Shown here: positions 46,701 through 54,540 of the stretch, piece after piece | How the letters are laid out: every line of letters begins with the position of its first letter | Position numbering within the stretch: position 1 is the first letter of the stretch | Origin: Bacteroides timonensis | GTDB taxonomy: Bacteria > Bacteroidota > Bacteroidia > Bacteroidales > Bacteroidaceae | Assembly: GCF_000513195.1 (NCBI RefSeq) | Contig: NZ_CBVI010000012.1 | Span: forward strand, 1 to 64,000 | Direction: 5' to 3' | Length of the DNA stretch: 64,000 nt | Notes under the pieces: generated by a model | The model's input: only the letters and a program-made list of their open reading frames with translations | What the model was told of the DNA's origin: nothing | The model's database searches: none | Made by a program: the position numbers and the translations under genes

Positions 46701-47848
46701 TCTCCTGTCGAGATTTCGTATTGGAGCAATCCATACCCTTCAGTAGCTATCCATAAATTTTTCTGTTTATCGACACAAGCCGTTCCATAGATTCCCGTTT
46801 GCTGATTCACCGCCTTTCCCGGAGTATGATGAATGAAGCGGTCGGTAAGCGAACTCAGCCAAGTGACGCCACCGGCAAAGGTACCAATCCACAACGTACC
46901 GGTATGGTCACGACAAAAAGCATAAATGGAAAAATGCCCCAAGCCACGTCCGGGTTCGTCATAACTGCTCACTTTACGAATCTGATCTTTCAACGGTGCA
47001 TAAGCATAAATACCATCAAAGGTACCAATCAGCATCTCTCCATCCCATTCGGCAAGACAGCGGACATAATTATTCTTCAGACCACTGTTGGCAGATGTAT
47101 AAGAAGTTATTTTATGGTTACGGACATCAATGCGGTTCAGTCCTCCAAATTGACAACCGACCCAGATACGATGATAAGAATCTTCATAAAGAGTGGAAAC
47201 ACTATTGTCCGGTAAACCGGCACGACGGTCATAATGATTCATCACCTGCATCTGTTTGTTACACTGGTAAACTCCGTTCACTGCCGTACCTATCCAGAAG
47301 TTACCTGCCTTATCCTCCATCAAGGCAGTGACGGAACTATTGAAATTTTCCACAAACTCCACCCTTTTAAAGTTGTCTTGTTCGGGAATATAACAACAAA
47401 GCCCGCTACGGGTACCCACCCATACTTTGCCGGAACTATCAACTAAAAGAGAAAGGATACTTGCACTGGAGAGTCCATCTACATTAAAATAATTGCGGAT
47501 ACGTTCCGTACGAAGGCACATCCGGCTTAATCCCCGACTGGTAGCTATCCATAAATTCTTGCTATGATCTTCGCGTATTTCATTGACTTCATTGTCTGCC
47601 AAACTCAATGAGTCCCCCGGATGATGGCGAAAGACGGTATATTCACTGCCATTATAACGATTCAGTCCATTACGCGTCCCCAGCCAAAGGTATCCCCGGG
47701 TATCCTGGCAAATGGTCATCACGGAGAGTTGGGAAATCCCTTCATTCAGTTTCTGGCTGTAGTAGAATGAATATTTAGAATGTTCTGCCCACACGTACAA
47801 GACTGAAAATGAGCAGACTAATAAAGTCAACAATATTTTCCTTTTCAT
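43739..47848 (-). CDS. Hybrid two-component system sensor/regulator (HTCS2)
   Basis: 1369 residues from the ATG at 47848, which begins a signal peptide (MKRKILLTLLVCSFSVLYVWA) and follows a -7 box. The order is Reg_prop double propeller (about 25-660), Y_Y_Y domain (about 690-780), a transmembrane helix near 790 ('FLIYGLLLIGVFYAIFHYF'), HisKA with His841 ('FAHELRTPLT') and HATPase ('GTGIGLSLV'). The receiver has Asp1163 ('LVLSDIMMPKRNG'), followed by the AraC HTH ('IGISRANLYRKIKAI'). All active positions are present. It resembles HTCS1 throughout but differs in the propeller, where the ligand binds. It lies between the cytochrome/LsrF operon and the right-hand enzyme operon, whose promoters share an operator, so it is the likely regulator of both. 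Confidence 0.96.
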   Translation of the reverse strand: MKRKILLTLLVCSFSVLYVWAEHSKYSFYYSQKLNEGISQLSVMTICQDTRGYLWLGTRNGLNRYNGSEYTVFRHHPGDSLSLADNEVNEIREDHSKNLWIATSRGLSRMCLRTERIRNYFNVDGLSSASILSLLVDSSGKVWVGTRSGLCCYIPEQDNFKRVEFVENFNSSVTALMEDKAGNFWIGTAVNGVYQCNKQMQVMNHYDRRAGLPDNSVSTLYEDSYHRIWVGCQFGGLNRIDVRNHKITSYTSANSGLKNNYVRCLAEWDGEMLIGTFDGIYAYAPLKDQIRKVSSYDEPGRGLGHFSIYAFCRDHTGTLWIGTFAGGVTWLSSLTDRFIHHTPGKAVNQQTGIYGTACVDKQKNLWIATEGYGLLQYEISTGEGNFYLIDKESYSVHNSNVIKTVYAEDDCIWCGTVLGEVYRFDLATRRFSLFYKYPIELAVYGIVRDADGNLWVGTSKGGYALTCFTPAGERKTEFTGPKGEKLHFSSVRCMAEESPGVLLIGMRSAGLYRFNTRTGEMTVFRTSRPEQEMQIPSNYISSILSTRSGDVWVSTYGGGIFQLDKRGGVLRRVTEKEGLMGEDICKLLEGADGNLWMSSLQGISSYSPSTGEIKNFPFNNGIHLREFTYRGGVAMPDGTLCFTGNDGFITFYTPEMPMNRFVPPIVLEDLLVNNRVVRTDDGTGILNGLLNETEGINLQYNQNNLAINYKALNFINPEMNRYAYKLEGYDKDWNHVGERSTAYYTNLRPGTYLFHVKACNNDGVWNEEGKTLKIVITPPLWATWYAFLIYGLLLIGVFYAIFHYFNARRRLRERLQMEQKEKLQQEEFHQAKMHLFTNFAHELRTPLTLIITPFEELVKRMDMTMELRDKLMVIYKNAQRLLLLVNQLMDLQKNQSGTMELQVTENNVYEFVTEIYCAFNQIAQTNEITFTLDCRDREFQAWYDKVLLEKVVFNLLSNAFKYTPSGKDVRMSVDCISVGELEESYRKEVAPSALYMMLKVVDAGCGIPPQERDKVFTPFYRVPETSGVNVPGTGIGLSLVYSIVKLHKGVIRIEDREDGTEGARFIVLLPVSREAFTEEETDSMPVETIGDTAFAQPVEKPQTSPIGEIASKKPVVLLVEDDKDVRDYLHKSLENDYEIIEAANGIKGYDKAVQFFPDLVLSDIMMPKRNGLELCSMIKNDIRIGHIPVILMTARSMVMHIREGFEAGADDYVIKPFSMDVLRIRIQSLLQSREQLKKLYGKRFSPEVVGVSTTSADERFSQKLYEIIEKNISDQNLGIEMLCDQIGISRANLYRKIKAISELSPTELIRNKRLEVALRYLKETNMSVSEVATLLGFNSHSYFSNSFKAFYGFTPTEFVQMNSANKEKM

Positions 47849-47870
47849 CAGTATAGATATATTTACTGCA

Positions 47871-47878
47871 CAAAAATA
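47871..47878 (-). promoter_or_regulatory. Candidate -7 box of HTCS2
   Basis: CAAAAATA on the plus strand is a perfect complement of TAnnTTTG, 22 bases before the HTCS2 ATG. The paired TCAA half-sites found at the other promoters are not present at the same offset, so this gene does not appear to use the shared operator. Confidence 0.45.
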
Positions 47879-47989
47879 AGAAAAGCGTAGAAATAACATA
47901 GGATATAGTGCAGAAAGGTATGGAAATAGAATAAGACGAGCAAGGGTCAGTGGTAAACCCATACTATCAGAAGTTACGACAGAACTTAC

Positions 47990-48099
47990 AATCAATAGTA
48001 TTGATTGTAGGAATCATTGGCAATGATTGTAGGAATCAATGCCAATGATTGTAGGAATCAATGCCAATGATTGTAGACATCATCGGTATTGATGATAAG
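47990..48099. repeat. Array of five palindromes with exact 22-bp period
   Basis: Five 17-base palindromes, each followed by a 5-base spacer (GTAGG in units 1-3, GTAGA in unit 4, ATAAG in unit 5), start at 47990, 48012, 48034, 48056 and 48078. Unit 1 (AATCAATAGTATTGATT) and unit 2 (AATCATTGGCAATGATT) are perfect palindromes with one central base; units 3-5 carry a few mismatches. The array fills much of the 282-base gap between the six-hairpin glycosidase stop and HTCS2. The remainder (47879-47989) shows nothing I can name. The sequence differs from the array at 28448-28591, but the 22-bp period and the intergenic setting are the same. Confidence 0.88.
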
Positions 48100-48130
48100 A
48101 TGTCTCTTACACTTATCTATCCTGCATACA

Positions 48131-50173
48131 TTATAGATTCACCCTCACTGCTACACCTTCCGTTATATTCTTCCTTAATATGGGCTTGCCACCTTTCAAG
48201 ACTTCTACATGCAGTTTCTTTCCTGCACGGGATACACGAATATCAAACTCCGAATTGAAAGCACGTACACAATTCAGATTCATATACTCCCACTCCTGCG
48301 GCAAACGGGGTGTCATCTCGAAACTGCGCAATCCTGTGGGCCGGATGCCGAACAGTCCTTCGGTATAGATACGGCAATACAATCCACTTTCAGCGGAGAG
48401 ATGACGCTGATCTCCTTCGGGCCACGCTTCAATGGCATAAGGCACATGATCGCCCAACAAACGGCGATGTGAATACTTCTTAAGAAAGTTCATACCTTTC
48501 TCCACTTCTCCGGCTGCAATGGTGCCACGCAGGGCATAGAGAGTACTACGATCCCAAAAGGTTTCGGTACCGGCTTGCGTCAGTAACCCATCGTCCGTCC
48601 ATAGGCGGGGTGAGAAGAGAGCATCAATAGTGCCTTGCGCACGGGTGTAAATCCCCATAACAAGAGGCATACAAATCCAGGAACGCAGGATATCATTACC
48701 TTCATAATAACGGTAGCTGTGGAAACCTTCTATCTCGTAACCAAAATGTTTTTCTATGGCTTTCTCTAAAGCATCCGCTTGATCACGATACGTGTTCAAT
48801 TGCTTTGCCGATACTCCCAATTCACGTCCCAGCATAACGGCTGAACGCAAAGCGTCATAATAAAGCGTAGAGGTACAGAGGTTTGCATCACCAGCCGGAA
48901 AGCGGTTCTCCAATTCATCCGAATTCGATGCAACCACGCCGGCGGGAGTTAGTTTACGGTTGCAATACTCCAGACACCATTCGATCAGAGCCCACAGTTC
49001 ACGCGCTTCCGCCTTATCTCCACGAGCCAACGCATAGCGTGCGGCACCGTAAGCAATCATCGCACCGTCTCCCCTATCTTTGGCACCATGCCAGAAGCTG
49101 ACACCTTCGGAGATGATGGAACTCGGAATAGGTTTATACTCCGGATTCATATAGCGGGCAAAGTGGCGGAAAGAGTTCAATGCGGACTCATCACCAATCT
49201 CATAACCCAGGAAAGGGAAGAAAGGATTGATATACTCTGCCTGGTCGTTAGCCCAGACAGCCGCATAATAGGCTTCACCACCTGGACCATGCATCAATCC
49301 GCCTTTCGTGCGGTAGATGCTTTCGGCACCACGTAGTTTGGCGAAGGCAAACATGCGATTGAGCACGGGATCGGGTGTGTCCAAAACCAGATTGCTCCAC
49401 CACTGACTGATAAGCGCTTCACGCGCGGCACGTTCACCAAGAATGTTGATGTGTGAAAGACCGGCATCGTTTCGTCCGGACGAAGCATCCGCCTGTTTCT
49501 TTCCGGAAAAGACAGCATAAAACTCAAGCGTCTCTCCCGGTTTCAAAACAAAGACACCACTTTTGGAAAGACCGGCTTCGATGCAATAAGCACCATATAC
49601 ACCGGCTTCCTCAGGAGTAGTATATGTTACGTTCCACTCAGGCACTCGCAGCGTTATCTGATTCGGACTGCTATTCTTGAAAGTATATTCTTCACAATAG
49701 CGCGCGGCATTGGTGGAGGGATAGAGTACACGCGTCAATTGCACGGCATCTTTCAGTTCCTTACGCCGGTAAATATAACCAAAACTACTTTCCACACGCA
49801 TAATGCCATTGAAGGTAACATCACGTACTTCTTCATTCAGCAGGGTTTGATCGTCCACCGTCACCAAAGCGGGAATATTCACATCGAAACGCTGCTTCAG
49901 ATTGTTCTGTGTCTTATTGGGATGCATACGAAGCATAGGGAAAACAAGACTTCGGTTCAGATGGAAACGCTTCTGTGCATCCACACCGTACCGAAGGACA
50001 ACGGAAAGTTGTTGCCCGCTCATTTCCAGATGATCGTCATGTGGAATATTATCATTGATATTCCAGCGAATAGCTCCATCATCCTGAATAGTCCAACGAT
50101 CTTTCGGTTGTGCAATGGCCAGCGAGCCGGCAAAGATGAAAGAGAAAAGTAATAAAGTTCTTCTCAGGTTCAT
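48131..50173 (-). CDS. Six-hairpin (alpha/alpha)6 glycosidase-like protein
   Basis: 680 residues with a signal peptide (1-21). A beta-rich N-terminal part (about 25-260) is followed by an all-alpha barrel (about 265-600) rich in the Trp/Glu pairs of six-hairpin glycosidases ('AAVWANDQAEYINPFFPFLGYE', 'SFWHGAKDRGDGAMIAYGAARYAL', 'NSDELENRFPAGDANLCTSTLYYDALR', 'IEAWPEGDQRHLSAESGLYCRIYTEGLFGI'). A short C-terminal beta domain closes it. The pattern lies in the wide clan that includes rhamnosidases and GH95/GH65-like enzymes; I cannot name a family. It is the last gene of the right-hand operon, 13 bases after GH36. Confidence 0.65.
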   Translation of the reverse strand: MNLRRTLLLFSFIFAGSLAIAQPKDRWTIQDDGAIRWNINDNIPHDDHLEMSGQQLSVVLRYGVDAQKRFHLNRSLVFPMLRMHPNKTQNNLKQRFDVNIPALVTVDDQTLLNEEVRDVTFNGIMRVESSFGYIYRRKELKDAVQLTRVLYPSTNAARYCEEYTFKNSSPNQITLRVPEWNVTYTTPEEAGVYGAYCIEAGLSKSGVFVLKPGETLEFYAVFSGKKQADASSGRNDAGLSHINILGERAAREALISQWWSNLVLDTPDPVLNRMFAFAKLRGAESIYRTKGGLMHGPGGEAYYAAVWANDQAEYINPFFPFLGYEIGDESALNSFRHFARYMNPEYKPIPSSIISEGVSFWHGAKDRGDGAMIAYGAARYALARGDKAEARELWALIEWCLEYCNRKLTPAGVVASNSDELENRFPAGDANLCTSTLYYDALRSAVMLGRELGVSAKQLNTYRDQADALEKAIEKHFGYEIEGFHSYRYYEGNDILRSWICMPLVMGIYTRAQGTIDALFSPRLWTDDGLLTQAGTETFWDRSTLYALRGTIAAGEVEKGMNFLKKYSHRRLLGDHVPYAIEAWPEGDQRHLSAESGLYCRIYTEGLFGIRPTGLRSFEMTPRLPQEWEYMNLNCVRAFNSEFDIRVSRAGKKLHVEVLKGGKPILRKNITEGVAVRVNL

Positions 50174-50186
50174 AAGGTTATTGTGT

Positions 50187-52355
50187 TTAATTGTTAGCTA
50201 TTAATATCAATACTGCACTCTCAAACTGGGTATTCAATGGATTCTCCAGACCTTTTTCCATCAGTTCCGCTCCCGTAAATACCTTACCATTGGCAGGGAA
50301 ACGGGAAGCCATTCCCTTTGCCAGACTTACTTCCTCCACACGATATTTTTTATGGGCATCCAGGCCACCAAGCATTACCCGGGGTTCATTACCATCTTTA
50401 GTCTGGTAGAAGTAAACGACTGCTTTTTGCTTATCTGTTGAAACATAACTCAAAGAAGCCAATGAGGACTCATAGGGAGAAACCAGGCGATAAAGTTCAC
50501 CATGCATCACCAACGGACGAATGCGTTCTTTATACAATTTCACAGCATCGGCAATCTGCGCCCGTTCTTCAGCCGTAGCCTTATCCAATGCCAAGTCTAT
50601 TCCGAATGCACCGCTCAATGCCACATCGATTGCCATCTTCAAATGACGCTTACCCATACGAGTCACATGAGCGGAGATCGTATTTGCAGGGAAGAAATGC
50701 GAGAAGCCCCATTGTATCTTGATACGTCCCAACGGGTCTGTGTTGTCACTGGGCCAGAAGGAATGGAAATAGGGCATTGCGCCATAGTCCACACGTCCCG
50801 ATCCGCCGGCACAAAGCATGGCCATCACATTGGGGAAGCCTTTGGCAAAGCGATCCATCAGACGGTAAAGCGCCCAGTTATAGTCTATCCAGAGATGACT
50901 CTGATCGGCAGGCTGCAAATAAGAAGATCCGGGTTGGGTGATGTAACGGTTACAGTCCCACTTCACATAAGTGATATCCGGATTAGGCCGCAAGGTTTTG
51001 TCGATAATATCCCATTCAAAAGCCTGTACTTCGGGACGGGTGAGATCCAGTATTTCCTGATGGCGACCCAATATCGGTTCACGCTTGGATTGAGTAATGA
51101 TCCAATCCGGATGTTTCTGATAAAGTTCACTCTGAGGATTCACCATCTCGGGTTCCAGCCAGATACCGAAGCCAACTTTACGCTTCAATGCTTCTTTGGC
51201 AATATATGACAGACCTTTTGGTAACTTCTTGGTAGAAGGATCCCAATCTCCCAGACCATGCTTATCATCATCACGAGAATAAGGTCCATTACCAAACCAT
51301 CCGTCATCCAATAAGAAAAGTTCAGCACCTACCTGGCGGGCACCGTCAAAGAGTTGCTTCAGGCGGTCTTCATCAAAATCGCAGTGCGTGGCCTCCCAGT
51401 TGTTCAGCAATACAGGGCGGTCCTTTTCTGCATTGCGGATGGCATTTGCCATGGCCCAACGATGGAAACGACGGCTGGCTTCTCCCTTACCCCGCTTACT
51501 ATACGTGTAGAGAATGGCGGGTGTAGTAAATGTGCCGCCACGCTCCAGATTGTACTGTGAGCCCAAAGGATTCATACCGGTCAGTAAACGCAGGTTCTTG
51601 TTCCAATCCACATCAAAAGCAAATTGGAAACTGCCGCTCCAACGCAAAGAAGCAGCCAGTACTTCGCCTTCATTTTCTTTAGCCGGTCCGTTCAGTGAGA
51701 GGATAAAAGAAGGAATACGCATCTGATGCGCACGGATGCCTAATTTGGAATCCAGAATCTTGACTCCTTCCGAAAGGCGTTCTTCATTGAGGGTTGCCTC
51801 GCGCTTATAGTTACCGGAGAATTGAGTGAGCCAGTATTCTTTCGCCTTTACCACCGGGGCAGCAGAAGCAAAACGATGCAGAATGACTTTACCTTTCTCA
51901 TTATGCGTAACAGTATTCCATATCTCCATCATGCTATTGTCTGCATAGCACTTGATATAGATATCTACGGTGAAAGGATAGGCAGGGTCTTTCAGTGAAA
52001 TAACGGTTTGTTCGATACCCTGTGCCAAGGCTTCCGTACGATGTCCGGCGTAGTGAAGTTCCGTAGATGTATTTCCATCTACGTGAGTTGCCTGAATAGC
52101 CGGTTCTGTCAGGACACCGTTTCCATAAGGAGGAAGAAACTCCCATTCACGTGAGGGTATCTTAGCTGGAGGCTCTACTTCACGGGCAGCATCTCCAAAA
52201 CCCAATTGGTAAAGGCGATTGTCCGTACCCACCATGAAGGTCAGTTTTAGTTCGCCGGATGTAACGGTGAAGAGTTTCTTCACATTTGGATTGTCCGCTG
52301 CATGCACCGTGAGGAGAAGGCAGAGAAATAAGCAGGTCGTCAATATATTCTTCAT
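50187..52355 (-). CDS. GH36 alpha-galactosidase
   Basis: 722 residues with a signal peptide (1-19). After the N-terminal super-sandwich (about 25-300) comes a TIM barrel with GH36 signatures: 'PVLLNNWEATHCDFDE', 'LFLLDDGWFG', the nucleophile Asp467 in 'YVKWDCNR', and the acid/base candidate Asp537 in 'FWPSDNTDP'. The typical 'CAGGSGRVDYG' is present between them. It should release terminal alpha-galactose; a few relatives act on alpha-N-acetylgalactosamine. It is encoded 7 bases after GH31 and 13 bases before the six-hairpin protein. Confidence 0.93.
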   Translation of the reverse strand: MKNILTTCLFLCLLLTVHAADNPNVKKLFTVTSGELKLTFMVGTDNRLYQLGFGDAAREVEPPAKIPSREWEFLPPYGNGVLTEPAIQATHVDGNTSTELHYAGHRTEALAQGIEQTVISLKDPAYPFTVDIYIKCYADNSMMEIWNTVTHNEKGKVILHRFASAAPVVKAKEYWLTQFSGNYKREATLNEERLSEGVKILDSKLGIRAHQMRIPSFILSLNGPAKENEGEVLAASLRWSGSFQFAFDVDWNKNLRLLTGMNPLGSQYNLERGGTFTTPAILYTYSKRGKGEASRRFHRWAMANAIRNAEKDRPVLLNNWEATHCDFDEDRLKQLFDGARQVGAELFLLDDGWFGNGPYSRDDDKHGLGDWDPSTKKLPKGLSYIAKEALKRKVGFGIWLEPEMVNPQSELYQKHPDWIITQSKREPILGRHQEILDLTRPEVQAFEWDIIDKTLRPNPDITYVKWDCNRYITQPGSSYLQPADQSHLWIDYNWALYRLMDRFAKGFPNVMAMLCAGGSGRVDYGAMPYFHSFWPSDNTDPLGRIKIQWGFSHFFPANTISAHVTRMGKRHLKMAIDVALSGAFGIDLALDKATAEERAQIADAVKLYKERIRPLVMHGELYRLVSPYESSLASLSYVSTDKQKAVVYFYQTKDGNEPRVMLGGLDAHKKYRVEEVSLAKGMASRFPANGKVFTGAELMEKGLENPLNTQFESAVLILIANN

Positions 52356-52362
52356 AATCTTA

Positions 52363-54519
52363 TCATTCTTCTGTCATAAACTTCCAGGTAACATTGGCAA
52401 TGCTATTCGGTTTCCCCTTTTCAGCTTTGGATATAGCACCTTTCAGCTTGCCTTTCTTATCGCGTGTCACAGTGATATCACGCCAGGAATAGGCGCCCTT
52501 CTCATAATCGAATGTTTCTCCGTCATCATCATACAGACGGTAAGAACCATCCGCTTTTCCATAATGGCGGATTTCCAGATTCACCTTCTCTCCTGCTTTC
52601 GGCGCATGCAGACGGGCCTCCATAAATGGCAGGATAGCTCCATCCTTTACATATACCGGAATACGGTCCAAGCCCGGTGTAACAGTAATCTTCTCTCCAT
52701 TGCCCACATATTTACCCGTATAGAAATCGTACCAGTCTCCCTTAGGCAATACCACCGTACGTTCTTTCTGGCCTTTGAACATGGGAGCTACCAACAGATA
52801 TTCACCAGCCATATACTGATCCTTAATTTCTTTGGAAACCGCTTCCAAATAAGGGTTATCTTCCAGATTTGCATCCGACAGTTTCGCTGTAGTTCCTTGT
52901 TCAGGGTTAAAACCCGGTTCCAGATTCATGGCACGGAACGGAGGAATACCATCGAAATGGTAACGTGCAAATTCACTATACCAGTAAGGCATCATCTGCA
53001 TACGCAGCATAGCATACTCTTTTATCTGATTCTCTACTTCGGGGAAAGTCCAGGGTTTCGTACCGCTTGCCCAGGCATTAATCATTGCCATCGGCGAGAA
53101 TACTACAGACTGGAAACGACGTAACCAATCTTCCGATGAACTGGAACTACGTACTTCCGGAGTCCACAATACACCACTAAAGCCTGAGTTAATCAAAGCA
53201 GTGATAAAGTCCTGATGGCTGTAATAGTCATTATAAATCACATAGGGGAAAGAAGTTGCACCGGCATTCGATGCACGAACCAATCCGAAGGTACGTTGAT
53301 TACGCTTCTTGTACAATTCCGCAGTAGTGCGTTGAACCCACAAACCATAAGTCTGGCGCATCTGCTCGGCAGCAATTCCACTGGGAAAAGTAGCTACATC
53401 CGGCCAGACATAACGGTCGTATCCGTCTACTTCATCCACTTTATAACCGCTGACACCGATATTCACGTGTTCCTGTTCCAGCTTATCCATCCAGATTTTG
53501 CGGGCTTTCTCGCCTGCCAGGTCGGGCACGATACCACACCATACGGTGTGTGAACCACTTACCGGATACATTTCCTTATATATCTTTGAATCGGGAGAAA
53601 CGTATGGGTTTGTCCATAAGTTGATACGTACTCCTTTAGCCAACATATCTTTCACAAAACCGGCGGGATCAGGATAGCGAGTAGCATCCCACTCAAAGGT
53701 ACAAGGATACGCTTTGCTTTGCCAACCTGGTTCCAGTCCGATGAAGTCCAACGGGAAACCACGTTGTTCAAACTCATCCGCTTCGTTCTTCACGTCTTCA
53801 GCTGTATAGAGCTTCTTTGTACGTTGTGTAAAGCCCAGGCCCCAACGCGGAGGTAATGTACCTCCTCCACAGAACAGGTTATAACGACGGACAACATCCA
53901 TAGGAGTAGGTCCGGCGAACAGATAAATTTCTACACCCGGAGCAGGAACCAAGATAGAGACGGCATCCGAGTAAGGAGCTGATGTCCAGGTCTTATCCAT
54001 ATTACGGTCTTTGGCCACCGGAGCATTCGGACTGTCCTTACGTGCGCCGCTACCTGCATATACCGTCAGATAACGTGCCGAATTAATCAGTACTCCATAA
54101 CCGGAACTGGAAATATAAAAGGGAACAGGAGCATGTGTACGCCCGTTATCACGTCCACCGTAATGGTCTACATGCAGGTTCAGGATCTTGCCACGTTGGT
54201 GTACCGTCTGAAAGTTCAGTCCAAAGCCGTACAACTGTTCCTTGCGCTGCAAAGGAATGCGGAGACTTGTTTTACCATCCTGTATGGAACCCACAATTTC
54301 ATTCGCCAATTCAGGCAATGTCACCTCCGGCAAGCGGGCAAAACCTTCCTTTTGTGGCGTAACACCGGCCACACCCAATAATGAATATTCTTCAGGAGTA
54401 CCTACCACGCCTTTCCAAACGCCGGGCTCCACTTGCTGCCATACAATCTGTGCTTTGGCAGGACATAGCATCAACAGGGCCATCGCCCCTACAATCAAAA
54501 TCTTCTTCATTCTCTCCAT
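52363..54519 (-). CDS. GH31-family glycoside hydrolase
   Basis: 718 residues with a signal peptide (about 1-23). The N-terminal beta-sandwich is followed by the barrel (about 215-560) with 'PPRWGLGFTQR', 'FPLDFIGLEPGWQ' and the catalytic nucleophile Asp362 in 'GYKVDEVDGYD'. C-terminal beta domains include 'YLLVAPMF' and a DUF5110-like segment near 610-700. 'KVDEVDG' departs from the WxDMNE-type motif of GH31 alpha-glucosidases, so another alpha-linked sugar (galactose, xylose or N-acetylgalactosamine) is possible. Within an operon holding GH36 and GH97 it probably trims alpha-linked side chains. Confidence 0.85.
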   Translation of the reverse strand: MERMKKILIVGAMALLMLCPAKAQIVWQQVEPGVWKGVVGTPEEYSLLGVAGVTPQKEGFARLPEVTLPELANEIVGSIQDGKTSLRIPLQRKEQLYGFGLNFQTVHQRGKILNLHVDHYGGRDNGRTHAPVPFYISSSGYGVLINSARYLTVYAGSGARKDSPNAPVAKDRNMDKTWTSAPYSDAVSILVPAPGVEIYLFAGPTPMDVVRRYNLFCGGGTLPPRWGLGFTQRTKKLYTAEDVKNEADEFEQRGFPLDFIGLEPGWQSKAYPCTFEWDATRYPDPAGFVKDMLAKGVRINLWTNPYVSPDSKIYKEMYPVSGSHTVWCGIVPDLAGEKARKIWMDKLEQEHVNIGVSGYKVDEVDGYDRYVWPDVATFPSGIAAEQMRQTYGLWVQRTTAELYKKRNQRTFGLVRASNAGATSFPYVIYNDYYSHQDFITALINSGFSGVLWTPEVRSSSSSEDWLRRFQSVVFSPMAMINAWASGTKPWTFPEVENQIKEYAMLRMQMMPYWYSEFARYHFDGIPPFRAMNLEPGFNPEQGTTAKLSDANLEDNPYLEAVSKEIKDQYMAGEYLLVAPMFKGQKERTVVLPKGDWYDFYTGKYVGNGEKITVTPGLDRIPVYVKDGAILPFMEARLHAPKAGEKVNLEIRHYGKADGSYRLYDDDGETFDYEKGAYSWRDITVTRDKKGKLKGAISKAEKGKPNSIANVTWKFMTEE

Positions 54520-54540
54520 TTTATTATAATAGTGTTATTA

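Noticed and set aside
47849..47995. HTCS2 start further upstream at 47995
   Set aside because: The extra 49 residues pass through the -7 box and place the signal peptide internally; the ATG at 47848 begins a normal signal peptide.
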